A DNA stretch of 64,000 nt from Acidimicrobiales bacterium (GCA_041394245.1 JAWKIR010000002.1:248001-312000), one strand, 5' to 3'. Shown: positions 15,754 to 25,119, counted from the first letter of the stretch. Made by a program: numbers and translations. The notes: generated by a model not told the origin, from the sequence alone.

Positions 15754-17499
15754 ATGAGCGCCCCTCCGAGGACCTCTGCGACCGGCGGGTCCGCCGAGTC
15801 GCAGGCCGCGTCGCTGGACGAACGCGCCTGGACGGCCCGCCCGGGGTTGGCACGCCTGTTGCGGTTCGTGATGTTCGTCGGGCCGATGGTGGGCGGATTC
15901 GTGGCCGTCGGGGCAGCAATGCGCATCGTCGATCGGCCCGACGGACTCGTGCCCTCTTCGGTCTGGCTGGTGCTTCTGATCGGGGTGTCGGCGGCGGGTG
16001 CCCACGTCGTCCAGACGATGACCATGCGGTTGGCGCCGCTGACGACGCTGTTCAAGTTGTCGCTCGTCTTCCCCGACGAAGCGCCGTCACGGTTCTCGGT
16101 CGCGCTTCGAGGTGGGACCTCACGCCGGCTGCAGGAGCGAACGACGTCGGCGGGACCGGAGCAGGTCGCCGCGGAGCACCTGCTGGCGCTGGTCGCCGAT
16201 CTCGCCGGCCACGACCGATCGACTCGTGGTCACTCGGAACGGGTTCGGGCCTACTCCGTGATGTTGGGCGAACAGATCGGCCTCTCCAAGGCCGACCTCG
16301 ACAAGCTGAACTGGGCGGCGCTCATCCACGACGTCGGGAAGCTCCACGTTCCCCCGGAGATCCTGAACAAGCCGGGACGGCCCACCGACGACGAATGGAC
16401 GCTCCTGCGTGGCCATCCGGGCGCTGCCGCGCAACACGTCGAGGCGCTTCGTCCGTGGCTCGGCGATTGGGTCGATGCGGCGATGCAGCATCACGAGCGC
16501 GTTGACGGCGGCGGGTATCCCGCGGGATTGCGAGGCGAGGAGATCAGCCTGGCCGGGCGGCTCGTGGCGATCGCCGACGCGTTCGACGTGATGACGGCGC
16601 CACGGTCCTACAAGGTGCCGCTGCCGCACGAGCAGGCGCGGGCCGAACTCCTCCGGTGCGCCGGTAGCCAGTTCGATCCGGTGCTGGTCCGTTCCTTCCT
16701 GCGAATCTCGCTGGGTCGTACTCGATGGACCGCGGGTCCGCTGGGCTGGCTCTCCCATTTCCCCGAGATCGTCCGGACGCCGCTCGTCGCCGCGGCGTCG
16801 ACGGGTCAGGTCGCCGTTGCCGCCGCGGCTGTGACGGTTGCCGCTGCGACCGGCGTGGTGCCGTCCTCGTCCCCGGCGCCCTCGCAGCCGGCGGCGGAAC
16901 GCGTCGTCGAGGAGTCCCTCGCCATCGATTCGGCGATGCCCTCGGACGAGGGTCGACCGGTTGGGGTGGTGACGACGACATCGATCGAGTCGTCGGAGGC
17001 CCCAGACGCGATCCAGCCCGAGGTGGACGTGGACGACGCTGCGTCGGTGCCGGCGACCACCGAATCGACACCGTCGTCCGGCCCGGTCGATACCCCGGAC
17101 GAATCGACCACGACGCTGCCCGGTTCGTCGACCACCACCCCGACGACCACCACCACCACGACCACCACGACCACCACGACCACCACGACCACCACGACCA
17201 CCACGACCACGACCGCGCCGATGGTGCTCGCGGCGGACGACGCCTATGCGATCACCAAGATCACGACGACGCTGCGCGTGCTGGACAACGACGACTTCGG
17301 GTCGGGAAGCGCCGACGTCTTGACGCTCGAGGTCAGTGGAGGGGTCCACCACGGTGTTGTCACCGTCGTCGGCCGCAACCTCATGTATGTCGTCAATGAC
17401 GGTGAGACGACCGGTCTCGAGTCGTTCTCCTACTCGATCTGCGCCGTCGGGGGTGGCTGCGACACCGCGGCGGTGACCCTCACGGTCGACCTCGACTGA
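15754..17499 (+). CDS. Membrane HD-GYP protein with an extracellular Thr stalk and Ig-like domain
   Basis: A 581-residue protein. Two N-terminal membrane helices (about 35-60 and 68-90) precede a cytoplasmic HD-GYP domain at roughly 135-320, with the metal pair H192-D193 in IHDVGK and HHERVDGGGYP at 246-256. HD-GYP domains hydrolyse cyclic di-GMP. A third helix (about 351-369) then leads to an acidic/Ser/Thr linker, a run of 24 threonines, and a final domain of about 85 residues (DDAYAITKITTTLRVLDNDDFGSGS) that resembles VCBS/cadherin-like Ig folds. The layout suggests an external sensor coupled to c-di-GMP breakdown. Start by ATG with AGAGGGG upstream. Confidence 0.88.
   Translation: MSAPPRTSATGGSAESQAASLDERAWTARPGLARLLRFVMFVGPMVGGFVAVGAAMRIVDRPDGLVPSSVWLVLLIGVSAAGAHVVQTMTMRLAPLTTLFKLSLVFPDEAPSRFSVALRGGTSRRLQERTTSAGPEQVAAEHLLALVADLAGHDRSTRGHSERVRAYSVMLGEQIGLSKADLDKLNWAALIHDVGKLHVPPEILNKPGRPTDDEWTLLRGHPGAAAQHVEALRPWLGDWVDAAMQHHERVDGGGYPAGLRGEEISLAGRLVAIADAFDVMTAPRSYKVPLPHEQARAELLRCAGSQFDPVLVRSFLRISLGRTRWTAGPLGWLSHFPEIVRTPLVAAASTGQVAVAAAAVTVAAATGVVPSSSPAPSQPAAERVVEESLAIDSAMPSDEGRPVGVVTTTSIESSEAPDAIQPEVDVDDAASVPATTESTPSSGPVDTPDESTTTLPGSSTTTPTTTTTTTTTTTTTTTTTTTTTTTTAPMVLAADDAYAITKITTTLRVLDNDDFGSGSADVLTLEVSGGVHHGVVTVVGRNLMYVVNDGETTGLESFSYSICAVGGGCDTAAVTLTVDLD
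17143..17214 (+). repeat. ACC/ACG trinucleotide repeat encoding poly-Thr
   Basis: A 72-bp low-complexity tract, mostly ACGACCACC units, coding 24 consecutive threonines in the HD-GYP protein. Mixed synonymous codons suggest selection for the threonine run and not only slippage. It would make a rigid, probably glycosylatable stalk. Confidence 0.85.
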
Positions 17500-17514
17500 G
17501 GCGACACGAGTCGG

Positions 17515-18549
17515 CTAGAGCGAGCCGCTGCGCAGGATTCGGTCGGCGGTCTCGATGAGGCTGTCGACGGCGTCGAGCGCGTCCGCGTTGGCCGTGCCCT
17601 CCTGATCGCCCATCGCTCCCGCAGCGAAGCGGACGCGCACGCCCTCGCTGATGGCGGCCAGGCGCCAGTGCTGGAACGCGACGTACCAGGGCAGGTCGGA
17701 CACATCGCGGTCGGAGTGCTGCGCGTAGCGCTCGAGCATTTCGACCCGGGTGCCGAAGCCGTCGGCCCTCGTGGGGACATCGGCGATCCGGCCCCGAGCG
17801 GCCGGGTCGTCGCCCCACCACATCGCCATACCGGCGACGTCGGCCAGCACGTCGCCGAGCGTGCACAGCTCCCAGTCGAGCACGGCGGCGACCGTGCCAT
17901 CGTCGGCCATCATGCAATTGTCCAGGCGATAGTCGCCGTGGACGATGCCGGCACCCTGCTGCGGCGGAATGGCGGCGACGAAGCGGTCGTGGAGATCCTG
18001 GAACAGCGGCATGTCGCGATCGGATCCCTCGTCGACCTGTCGCTTCCAGCGTCGTAGCTGGCGGGCGCAATAGTCCTCCTTGCGGCCGAGGTCGCCGAGC
18101 CCGATCTCGTCGGGATCGATCGCGTGCAATGCGGCGAGCGTGTCGGTCAGCGAGTTCGTCATCACCGGCCGCAGCGCAGGATCGACCGCCTCGCCGTCGG
18201 CGCGGTCGAAGATGATCCGCCCGTCGACGAAGTCCATCACGTAGAAGTCGGCGCCGATGACGGCCTCGTCCTGGCAGAGGCCGACGAGCGACGGGACGGG
18301 CACGGCGGTGTCCTGGAGCGCGGCCATGATCCGATGCTCGCGGGCCATGTCGTGGGCGCTGGCGAGTACGTGTCCCGTCGGCGGACGACGGAGGACGAGT
18401 CGGGTTCCGGCGGCGTCGACGACCCGGAAGGTCAGATTGGAGGCGCCACCGGTGATCAGCTCGAAGCCGAGTGGCACGACGAGATCGGGCCTGCGCTCGA
18501 GAATCCAGTCGGTGACCGGTCCCGGGTCGATGCCTCTGGGTGCGTTCAT
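17515..18549 (-). CDS. Phosphotransferase family protein (APH/ACAD10-like)
   Basis: A 344-residue kinase-fold protein of the aminoglycoside phosphotransferase superfamily, in the subgroup common in actinobacterial acyl-CoA loci. It has the ATP-binding N-lobe (LITGGASNLTFRVVDAAGTRLVLRRPP), the catalytic HGDYRLDN loop with its Asp, and the metal-binding VLDWELCTLGD motif. The substrate is probably a hydroxylated acyl compound or other small metabolite; drug resistance is not implied. It is 7 nt downstream of the LLM-type gene in the same direction. Confidence 0.88.
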   Translation of the reverse strand: MNAPRGIDPGPVTDWILERRPDLVVPLGFELITGGASNLTFRVVDAAGTRLVLRRPPTGHVLASAHDMAREHRIMAALQDTAVPVPSLVGLCQDEAVIGADFYVMDFVDGRIIFDRADGEAVDPALRPVMTNSLTDTLAALHAIDPDEIGLGDLGRKEDYCARQLRRWKRQVDEGSDRDMPLFQDLHDRFVAAIPPQQGAGIVHGDYRLDNCMMADDGTVAAVLDWELCTLGDVLADVAGMAMWWGDDPAARGRIADVPTRADGFGTRVEMLERYAQHSDRDVSDLPWYVAFQHWRLAAISEGVRVRFAAGAMGDQEGTANADALDAVDSLIETADRILRSGSL

Positions 18550-18556
18550 CGGTGCG

Positions 18557-19456
18557 TCAGGCCTTCGGGCTCAGCGCTTCCAGCAGCCGCCAGTCGGGCT
18601 GGCTGCGATCCTCGGTGTTGACGGGTTGGATGCAGACGTGCGTCGCGCCCGCGTCGTAGTGGGCCTGGATGCGCTCGGCGATCGCACTCTCGTCGCCCCA
18701 GGCCATGACGGCATCGAGGAAGCGGGGCGCACGCGATTCGATCTCGTCCTCGGTGAAGCCCAGCCGGAGCCAGTTGTTGCGATAGTTCGGGAGGGTGGCA
18801 TACATGCCGAGCTGCTCTCGAGTCGCCTCGTGGGCGACGTCGGCGTCGGTGGTGAGCACGCACTTCTGTTCGACACACAGCAGCGCGTCGGGCCCCATGA
18901 TCTCGCGGGCCTGGGCGGTGTGTTCGGGCGTCGTCCAGTAGGGGTGGGCGCCGGCGGTCTTCTCCGCAGCCATCGCGAGCATCTTCGGCCCGAGCGCGGC
19001 GAGCACGACGAGTGGTTCTTCGGCCGGTGGGATGGCCGAGTAGAGCGACGCATTCATCGCGTCGAGATAGGTGCGCATGGTCGACAGCGGCTTCTCGTAG
19101 GGCAGCTGCCGCAGCCCCTCGACCATCGGTGCGTGGGACACGCCGAGGCCCAGCACGAAGCGGCCCCCCGACAACTCGGCGAGGCTCATGGCCCCCTGCT
19201 TCATCATCCCCGGATGGCGCATGTGGATGTTGGCGATGCCGGTGGCGACGATCAGCTCGGTCGTCGCATCGAGCAGGGTGGCCGCGTTGACGAACGGATC
19301 CCGGCCGAGCGTGTCGGGGATCCAGAGGGCGGAGTAGCCCAGCGATTCGATCCGCGCGGCGGTTTCGCGGCTCTGCTCGGTCGTGAGCATGTCGGTGAAG
19401 TACCACACGCCGGTGGCGGAGAGCTTGTCGATGACGGTCGCGTTGGGAGTAGACAC
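18557..19456 (-). CDS. LLM-class F420-dependent oxidoreductase
   Basis: A 299-residue luciferase-like barrel protein. The opening with ARIESLGYSALWIPDTLGRDPF, the ATGIANIHMRHPGMMKQGAMSLAELSGGRFVLGLGVSH stretch and the closing GATHVCIQPVN are typical of the actinobacterial LLM groups that use coenzyme F420. It is predicted to act in the cytoplasm on an unknown substrate. Transcribed before the phosphotransferase and divergent from the monooxygenase, so these three may serve one catabolic route. Confidence 0.88.
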   Translation of the reverse strand: MSTPNATVIDKLSATGVWYFTDMLTTEQSRETAARIESLGYSALWIPDTLGRDPFVNAATLLDATTELIVATGIANIHMRHPGMMKQGAMSLAELSGGRFVLGLGVSHAPMVEGLRQLPYEKPLSTMRTYLDAMNASLYSAIPPAEEPLVVLAALGPKMLAMAAEKTAGAHPYWTTPEHTAQAREIMGPDALLCVEQKCVLTTDADVAHEATREQLGMYATLPNYRNNWLRLGFTEDEIESRAPRFLDAVMAWGDESAIAERIQAHYDAGATHVCIQPVNTEDRSQPDWRLLEALSPKA

Positions 19457-19518
19457 GCGGCCACCGTAGCCCGATGGCTTCTGGCGACCGAAGCCCGAAC
19501 AGTGGCAACGTGGGATCC

Positions 19519-21114
19519 ATGAGGGAACGGGTGGATGTGGTCGTCGTCGGCGCCGGGTTCGCGGGGCTCTACATGCTGCACGCGGCGAAGGAGGCCGGCT
19601 TCTCGGCCCGGGTGTTCGAGGCCGGGAGCGGAGTCGGCGGCACCTGGTTCTGGAACCGCTATCCCGGGGCCCGCTGCGACGTCCCGTCGCTCGAGTACTC
19701 GTTCGGTTTCGACGAGGCGCTCCAGCAGGAGTGGGAATGGACCGAGCGCTATCCGACCCAGCCGGAGATACTCCGCTACATCGAGCACGTGGCCGACCGG
19801 TTCGGGCTGCGCGACGGCATCACGTTCGACACGCGGGTGACGGCGGCGCACTTCGACGAGGCCGACGCGACGTGGACCGTCACGACCGATGGCGGCGAGT
19901 CGGTGACGTCTCGATTCGTGGTGATGGCCACCGGTTGCCTTTCGGCGGCCAACATCCCCGACATCGCCGGGCGCGACGACTTCGCCGGCGACACCTACCA
20001 CACCGGGCACTGGCCGCCGGAGGGAGTCGATTTCACCGGCCGCCGCGTCGCCGTGATCGGGACGGGCTCGTCGGGAGTGCAGTCGATCCCGGTCATCGCC
20101 GCCGAGGCCGCCCACGTCACCGTCTTCCAACGCACCCCGGCCTACGCCGTGCCCGCCCACAACCGGCTGCTCGACCCTGCCGAGGTCGAACGGGTGAAGG
20201 CGGACTATCCGAACTGGCGCAACGCCGCTCGCGAAACCACGACAGGCTTCGGCGGCCACTTTCGCGACGACGATCCCGTGAGTGCGTTCGACGTCGACGA
20301 CGCCCGCCGGGCCGAGATCTACGAGCAACGGTGGGAGTTCGGAGGACTGACGTTTCTGGGTGCGTTCAGCGATCTGCTCTTCTCGCCCGAGGCCAACGAC
20401 ACGGCGGCGGCCTTCGTGCGGGGGAAGATCGCCGAGATCGTGGAGGACCCGGAGCTCGCCGCCCGGCTGAGCCCCGACACGGTCATCGGCTGCAAGCGCA
20501 TGTGTGTCGACACCGACTACTACGCCACGTTCAATCGGGACAATGTCGATCTCGTCGACGTGAGCGCGACTCCGATCGAGCGCATGACCCCGTCGGGGGT
20601 CGAGGTCGATGGCGTCGTCCACGAGGCCGACGCGGTCGTCTTCGCGACGGGTTTCGACGCGATGACGGGCGCACTCGATCGCATCGACATCCGCGGCCGC
20701 AACGGACTCCCCCTCCGGGAGAAGTGGGCGGCAGGCCCGCTCACCTATCTCGGGTTGCAGGTCAACGGTTTCCCCAACCTCTTCACGATCACCGGGCCCG
20801 GCTCACCATCGGTGTTGACCAACATGATCGTGTCGATCGAACAGCACGTCGAGTGGATCCGTGACCTGCTGGTGAGGATGGAAGCCGACGGGGTCGCTTC
20901 CGTGGAGCCCGAGCCCGACGCCGAAGCCGGCTGGGTCGACCATGTCAACGCCGTCGCCGAGCTGACCCTCTTCCACGGCTGCAGCTCCTGGTACCTCGGC
21001 GCCAACGTGCCCGGCAAGCCGCGGGTGTTCATGCCGCTGCCCGGCTTCCACGAGTACCGGCAGCAGTGCGATGCGATCGCCGCCGCGGGCTACGAGGGCT
21101 TCGTGCTGGCCTGA
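19519..21114 (+). CDS. Baeyer-Villiger type flavin monooxygenase
   Basis: A 531-residue class B flavoprotein that uses NADPH and O2 to insert oxygen next to a ketone. It has the FAD Rossmann motif GAGFAG at 11-16, the full fingerprint F-x-G-x-x-x-H-T-x-x-W-P (FAGDTYHTGHWP at 155-166), and the NADPH motif GTGSSG at 181-186. The start at 19519 places MRERVDVVVVGAG directly at the first strand, as in cyclohexanone-type enzymes; an earlier ATG adds 15 unlikely residues. Neighbouring CaiB and F420-type genes suggest a ketone or terpenoid/steroid degradation context. Confidence 0.92.
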   Translation: MRERVDVVVVGAGFAGLYMLHAAKEAGFSARVFEAGSGVGGTWFWNRYPGARCDVPSLEYSFGFDEALQQEWEWTERYPTQPEILRYIEHVADRFGLRDGITFDTRVTAAHFDEADATWTVTTDGGESVTSRFVVMATGCLSAANIPDIAGRDDFAGDTYHTGHWPPEGVDFTGRRVAVIGTGSSGVQSIPVIAAEAAHVTVFQRTPAYAVPAHNRLLDPAEVERVKADYPNWRNAARETTTGFGGHFRDDDPVSAFDVDDARRAEIYEQRWEFGGLTFLGAFSDLLFSPEANDTAAAFVRGKIAEIVEDPELAARLSPDTVIGCKRMCVDTDYYATFNRDNVDLVDVSATPIERMTPSGVEVDGVVHEADAVVFATGFDAMTGALDRIDIRGRNGLPLREKWAAGPLTYLGLQVNGFPNLFTITGPGSPSVLTNMIVSIEQHVEWIRDLLVRMEADGVASVEPEPDAEAGWVDHVNAVAELTLFHGCSSWYLGANVPGKPRVFMPLPGFHEYRQQCDAIAAAGYEGFVLA

Positions 21115-21123
21115 GCGGCGCGC

Positions 21124-22374
21124 TCAGCCGAAGGCGCCGGATTCCTTGAGGGCGGCGATCTCCTCGGGGGACTTGCCGAGCACGGTGGCCATCACATCCT
21201 CGTTGTGCTGGCCGACGGTCGGGGCCATCGTCGGCGTGGGGGGCAACGACCCGTTGACGTAGACCGGCAGCGGCAACTGCTCGCAGCCGACGGCTTCGGT
21301 GGGGTAGAAGCCCATCCGGGCCTGGAACTGAGGGTCGTCGCCGATGTTGGCCGGCGTGTTGACCGGGGCGATCGTGGTGTTGTGCTCGCTTGCGAAGTCG
21401 AGCCATTCCTGGCAGGTCTTGGTCTTGTAGATCGCCTGGAGTTCCCGCTGGAGTTCGGTGTTGCCCCGGGCGTGGTCGGCGTATTTCGAACCGGGCCACT
21501 TCTCGAACAGGTCCATACGGCCGACGCCTTCGCAGAAGTTCTTCCAGAAGGCCTGTTCGCTGGCCATGAACAGCACATGGCCGTCGGCGGCCTCGTACAT
21601 CTGGTAGCGCACGCCCTCCCACATGCCGGCCAGGCCGGCGGGACGCCGCTCGTAGTTGTCGGACGGGTTGCCGGTGACCTCGTCTTCCGGGCGCATGTAG
21701 GCGCGCTCGGACTCGATGCGGTACCAGTCCATGTAGGCCGCCGCGTCGGACTGGGCCATCTCCATCTCGCAGCCCTCACCGGTCTCGCGGGCCTTGATGA
21801 TGCCGGCGAGAATCGCCATCGCGCCGACCATCGGACCGACATTGATGCCGACATTCGGCATGTTCGGCGGGATACGCGAGAAGCCCTCGTCGTCGATGAC
21901 GGGCTGGACGATGCCGGCCCAGGTGTCGTAGGCGATGCCGTGGCTGGGCATGTCCTTGTAGGGGCCGGTGGCGCCGTAGCCGGACAGTGTGGCGAAGACG
22001 ATCTTCGGGTTGACCTTCTTGAGGTCTTCGTAGCCGAGCCCGAGCTTGGCCAGCGCGCCGGGCCGCATCGCCTCGACGACCACGTCGGCGGTGGCGACGA
22101 GTTCCTTGTAGATCTCCTTGCCCTCGTCGCTCTTGAGATCGAGGGTGATGCCCCGCTTGCCGCGGTGCGTGTGCAGGTGCAGGAGGGAGATCCCCTCGAC
22201 GATCGGCCAGGTCATCTCGCGGATGTAGTCGCCGGCCGGCGACTCGACCTTGATGACGTCGGCGCCCAGATCGGCGAAGAACGTCGCCACGTGCCCCGGG
22301 CCGAGCAGGCTCGACTCGATCACGCGGACCCCGGAGAGGAGCTGAGAACTGTCGGACGCTGATTGTGGAGACAC
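21124..22374 (-). CDS. CaiB/BaiF family CoA-transferase
   Basis: A 416-residue protein with GTG start at 22374, preceded by GAGG. Family features are LSGVRVIESSLLGPGHVATFFADLGADVIKVESPAGDYIRE, KRGITLDLKSDEGKEIY, VVVEAMRPGALAKLGLGYEDL and ATLSGYGATGPY. The text around GPMVGAMAILAGIIKARETGEG corresponds to the catalytic-Asp helix region, but the usual D before the helix reads N-V-G-P here, so the catalytic residue should be checked. An operator-like palindrome lies 17 nt upstream of the start. It converges with the monooxygenase. Confidence 0.87.
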   Translation of the reverse strand: MSPQSASDSSQLLSGVRVIESSLLGPGHVATFFADLGADVIKVESPAGDYIREMTWPIVEGISLLHLHTHRGKRGITLDLKSDEGKEIYKELVATADVVVEAMRPGALAKLGLGYEDLKKVNPKIVFATLSGYGATGPYKDMPSHGIAYDTWAGIVQPVIDDEGFSRIPPNMPNVGINVGPMVGAMAILAGIIKARETGEGCEMEMAQSDAAAYMDWYRIESERAYMRPEDEVTGNPSDNYERRPAGLAGMWEGVRYQMYEAADGHVLFMASEQAFWKNFCEGVGRMDLFEKWPGSKYADHARGNTELQRELQAIYKTKTCQEWLDFASEHNTTIAPVNTPANIGDDPQFQARMGFYPTEAVGCEQLPLPVYVNGSLPPTPTMAPTVGQHNEDVMATVLGKSPEEIAALKESGAFG

Positions 22375-22391
22375 GGCTACCTCGGAGAAAC

Positions 22392-22406
22392 CTGACGGAC
22401 CGTCAG
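22392..22406. promoter_or_regulatory. Palindromic operator upstream of CaiB, second copy
   Basis: The sequence CTGACGGACCGTCAG is identical to the core of the element at 12371-12385. It is 17 nt before the CaiB start codon, matching the spacing at the other site. The divergent cystathionine beta-synthase start is 118 bp away on the other side, so control of that gene is less likely. Confidence 0.68.
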
Positions 22407-22524
22407 AAACTACCCGCAGGGAATGTCCCAACCGACATCCCGGTTGGGGACTTTCGTCGACCGGGGAAGTCGACCGCGACGTGAAAGACTCGGCCCGACG
22501 GCTGGATTGCTCCCGGGGGGACGC

Positions 22525-23898
22525 ATGGAGATCTTCGACTCGGTACTCGACATGGTCGGGCAGACGCCGCTCGTGCGCCTGCGGCGCATGGGGGCCGATC
22601 TGCCGTGCCCGGTCGTGGTCAAGGCCGAGATGACCAACCCGGGCGGCTCCTCCAAGGATCGTGCCGCGATCGCCATGATCGATGCTGCCGAGCGCGACGG
22701 CCTGCTCCGCCCGGGCGGCACCATCGTCGAACCGACCTCGGGCAACACCGGCGTCGGGCTCGCCATCGTGGCTGCGCAACGCGGCTACAAGTGCGTCTTC
22801 GTCATGACCGACAAGGTCGGTCGTGAGAAGGTCGATCTGCTGCGGGCGTACGGTGCCGAGGTGGTCGTGTGTCCCGTGGCTGTCGCCCCGGACGACCCGG
22901 CGTCGTACTACTCGACGGCAGAACGGCTCGTGAAGGAGATCCCCGGCGCCTACCGGCCGAACCAGTACCACAACCCCGCGAATCCCCAGGCCCACTACGA
23001 GTCGACCGGGCCGGAGATCTGGCGCCAGACCGAGGGCAAGGTCACGCACTTCATCGCCGGTGCCGGCACGGGTGGCACCTTGAGCGGTGTCGGCCGCTAC
23101 CTCAAGGAGCAGAACCCCGACATCAGGATCATCGCGGCCGACCCCGAGGGCTCGGTCTACTCCGGCGGGTCGGGGCGGCCCTATCTGGTCGAGGGTGTGG
23201 GCGAGGACTTCTTCCCCGACACGTACCACGCCGACCTCGTCGACGAGACCGTGCCGGTCAGCGATCAGGACTCATTCCTCACCGCGCGGGCCGTCACCCG
23301 CGAGGAGGGCCTGTTGATCGGCGGATCGGGCGGCACCGCGGTCAACGCCGCGCTGAAGGTCGCGGCAGGGTGCGGGCCCGACGACCTCGTGGTCGTCCTC
23401 GTGCCCGACAGCGGCCGGCTGTATCTCTCGACGGTGTTCGACGACGAATGGATGGCCGGATACGGATTCGTGCGGACCGACGGTCCGGTCATCGCCGACG
23501 TTCTCGAATCCCGGCGTGAGGGCGTGCCCGAGTTGCTCTACGTCCAGCCCCATCAGACCGTTCGTGAGGCTGCGCAGATGATGAGTGAACACGGTGTCTC
23601 ACAGCTCCCGGTGGCCAAGAACGACATGCCCCTCGCCGCCGCCGAGGTCATGGGGTCGGTCAGCGAGCTCCGTCTCATGGACCTGGCGTTCGACACCGAC
23701 GCGGTGCTCGACAAGACCGTGGAAGACATCATGAGTCCGAAGCTGCGCACGATCGGCAGCGGCCAGCCCGTCGCCCTCGCCGTGGAGATGCTCGAAAGCT
23801 GTTCGGCACTGCTGGTGCTCGACGGCGGCCGGCCCCGGGCCGTGATCTCGTCGAGCGACGTGCTCGCGTTCCTCTCGAAAGGTGCCTTCCATGGCTGA
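22525..23898 (+). CDS. Cystathionine beta-synthase with C-terminal CBS pair
   Basis: Condenses serine (or O-acetylserine) with homocysteine to cystathionine. The 457 residues begin MEIFDSVLDMVGQTPLVRL; PLP lysine is Lys44 in NPGGSSKDR, the phosphate loop SGNTG is at 72-76 and a second glycine-rich loop is AGAGTGGTLSG. Residues from about 330 form a pair of CBS domains, as in actinobacterial Cbs. The ATG follows GGGGGG by 4 nt. A cystathionine lyase gene overlaps its end, supporting a reverse transsulfuration unit rather than plain cysteine synthase. Confidence 0.92.
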   Translation: MEIFDSVLDMVGQTPLVRLRRMGADLPCPVVVKAEMTNPGGSSKDRAAIAMIDAAERDGLLRPGGTIVEPTSGNTGVGLAIVAAQRGYKCVFVMTDKVGREKVDLLRAYGAEVVVCPVAVAPDDPASYYSTAERLVKEIPGAYRPNQYHNPANPQAHYESTGPEIWRQTEGKVTHFIAGAGTGGTLSGVGRYLKEQNPDIRIIAADPEGSVYSGGSGRPYLVEGVGEDFFPDTYHADLVDETVPVSDQDSFLTARAVTREEGLLIGGSGGTAVNAALKVAAGCGPDDLVVVLVPDSGRLYLSTVFDDEWMAGYGFVRTDGPVIADVLESRREGVPELLYVQPHQTVREAAQMMSEHGVSQLPVAKNDMPLAAAEVMGSVSELRLMDLAFDTDAVLDKTVEDIMSPKLRTIGSGQPVALAVEMLESCSALLVLDGGRPRAVISSSDVLAFLSKGAFHG

Positions 23899-25057
23899 CG
23901 ACGTGTTCGCCGACGCCGAGGCGTGGGGTTTCGAGACCCGTGCCATCCGGGCCGGTCAGCCCCACGACCCCACGAGTGGTGCCGTGGTGACACCGATCTC
24001 GCTGGCCACGACCTTCGTGCAGGAGGACGTGGGCGTCCACCGCGGCTACGAGTACTCCCGCACCGGCAACCCGACCCGGTCGGCGCTCCAGGCCTGCCTC
24101 GCCTCGCTCGAGGGTGCGGCCCACGGCCTCGCCTTCGGCTCCGGTATGGCTGCGGAGGACACATTGCTGCGCACCCTCGTCCCTGGCGACCACATCGTGC
24201 TCGGCAACGACGCCTACGGCGGTACGTTCCGGCTGATCTCGGCCGTGCTCGCGCCCATGGGCATCGAATGGTCGGCCGCCGACCTCACCGACCCCGCCGC
24301 GCTCGCCGCGGCAATGCGCCCGTCCACCAGGGTGGTGTGGGCCGAGACCCCGACCAATCCGCTGCTCACCGTCATCGATCTGGCGGCGACCGCCGAGGTC
24401 GCCCACGCCGGTGGCGCACTCTTCGTGGTCGACAACACCTTCGCCACGCCCTACCTCCAGCAGCCGCTCTCGCTCGGAGCCGACGTGGTCGTCCACTCGA
24501 CCACCAAGTACTGCGGCGGCCACTCCGATGTGGTCGGCGGGTTCCTCGCGCTCAACGACGACGCGCTGGCCGACCGACTCGCCTACCTCCAGAACGCCAT
24601 CGGCGCGGTGGGAAGCCCGTTCGACAACTACCTGACCCTGCGGGGACTCAAGACGTTGGCGGTGCGGATGGACCGCCACTGCGAGAGCGCGGAGGCGATC
24701 GTCGAGTTCCTCCAGGGCCGCAGCGAGGTCGCCGAGGTCCGCTACCCGGGTCTGCCCGAGCACCCCGGCCACGAGGCGGCGGCGCGACAGATGAAGAGGT
24801 TCGGCGGGATGGTCTCGTTCCGCGTCGCCGGCGGCAAGGACGCGGCGATGCGGCTGGCCGCGAGCACGCGGGTGTTCTCGCTCGCCGAGTCGCTCGGTGC
24901 CGTCGAGTCGCTCATCGAGCATCCTGGAGCGATGACCCACGCCTCGGCGGCGGGCTCACCGCTCGAGGTCCCCGACGACCTCATCCGGCTGAGCGTGGGC
25001 ATCGAGTCCCTACCCGACCTGATCGGCGATCTCGCCGACGCGTTCGATCGGCTCTGA
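23891..25057 (+). CDS. Cystathionine gamma-lyase/synthase family enzyme
   Basis: A 388-residue Cys/Met-metabolism PLP enzyme. Lys206 in VVHSTTKYCGGHSD is the Schiff-base lysine; YSRTGNPTRSALQACLASLEG and AETPTNPLLTVIDL are standard family motifs. Next to a cystathionine beta-synthase, the lyase reaction (cystathionine to cysteine) is most likely; the synthase reaction cannot be excluded from sequence alone. ATG 23891 overlaps the upstream stop by 8 nt; a GTG at 23882 is a weaker alternative. Confidence 0.9.
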   Translation: MADDVFADAEAWGFETRAIRAGQPHDPTSGAVVTPISLATTFVQEDVGVHRGYEYSRTGNPTRSALQACLASLEGAAHGLAFGSGMAAEDTLLRTLVPGDHIVLGNDAYGGTFRLISAVLAPMGIEWSAADLTDPAALAAAMRPSTRVVWAETPTNPLLTVIDLAATAEVAHAGGALFVVDNTFATPYLQQPLSLGADVVVHSTTKYCGGHSDVVGGFLALNDDALADRLAYLQNAIGAVGSPFDNYLTLRGLKTLAVRMDRHCESAEAIVEFLQGRSEVAEVRYPGLPEHPGHEAAARQMKRFGGMVSFRVAGGKDAAMRLAASTRVFSLAESLGAVESLIEHPGAMTHASAAGSPLEVPDDLIRLSVGIESLPDLIGDLADAFDRL

Positions 25058-25119
25058 ACCGTCGACGCTGCTGACGGTGCCTTCACACTCTCCACACATT
25101 CCCCGTCGATAGTGGGGGC

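Noticed and set aside
17143..17214. Repeat tract considered as a CRISPR-like array
   Set aside because: The units are 9 bp with no spacers and encode poly-Thr in frame. No CRISPR array or cas gene was seen in the window.
23891..23898. TGA at the end of cystathionine beta-synthase considered as another recoded UGA
   Set aside because: The protein ends normally after its CBS domains and the next gene starts in a different frame inside the overlap.
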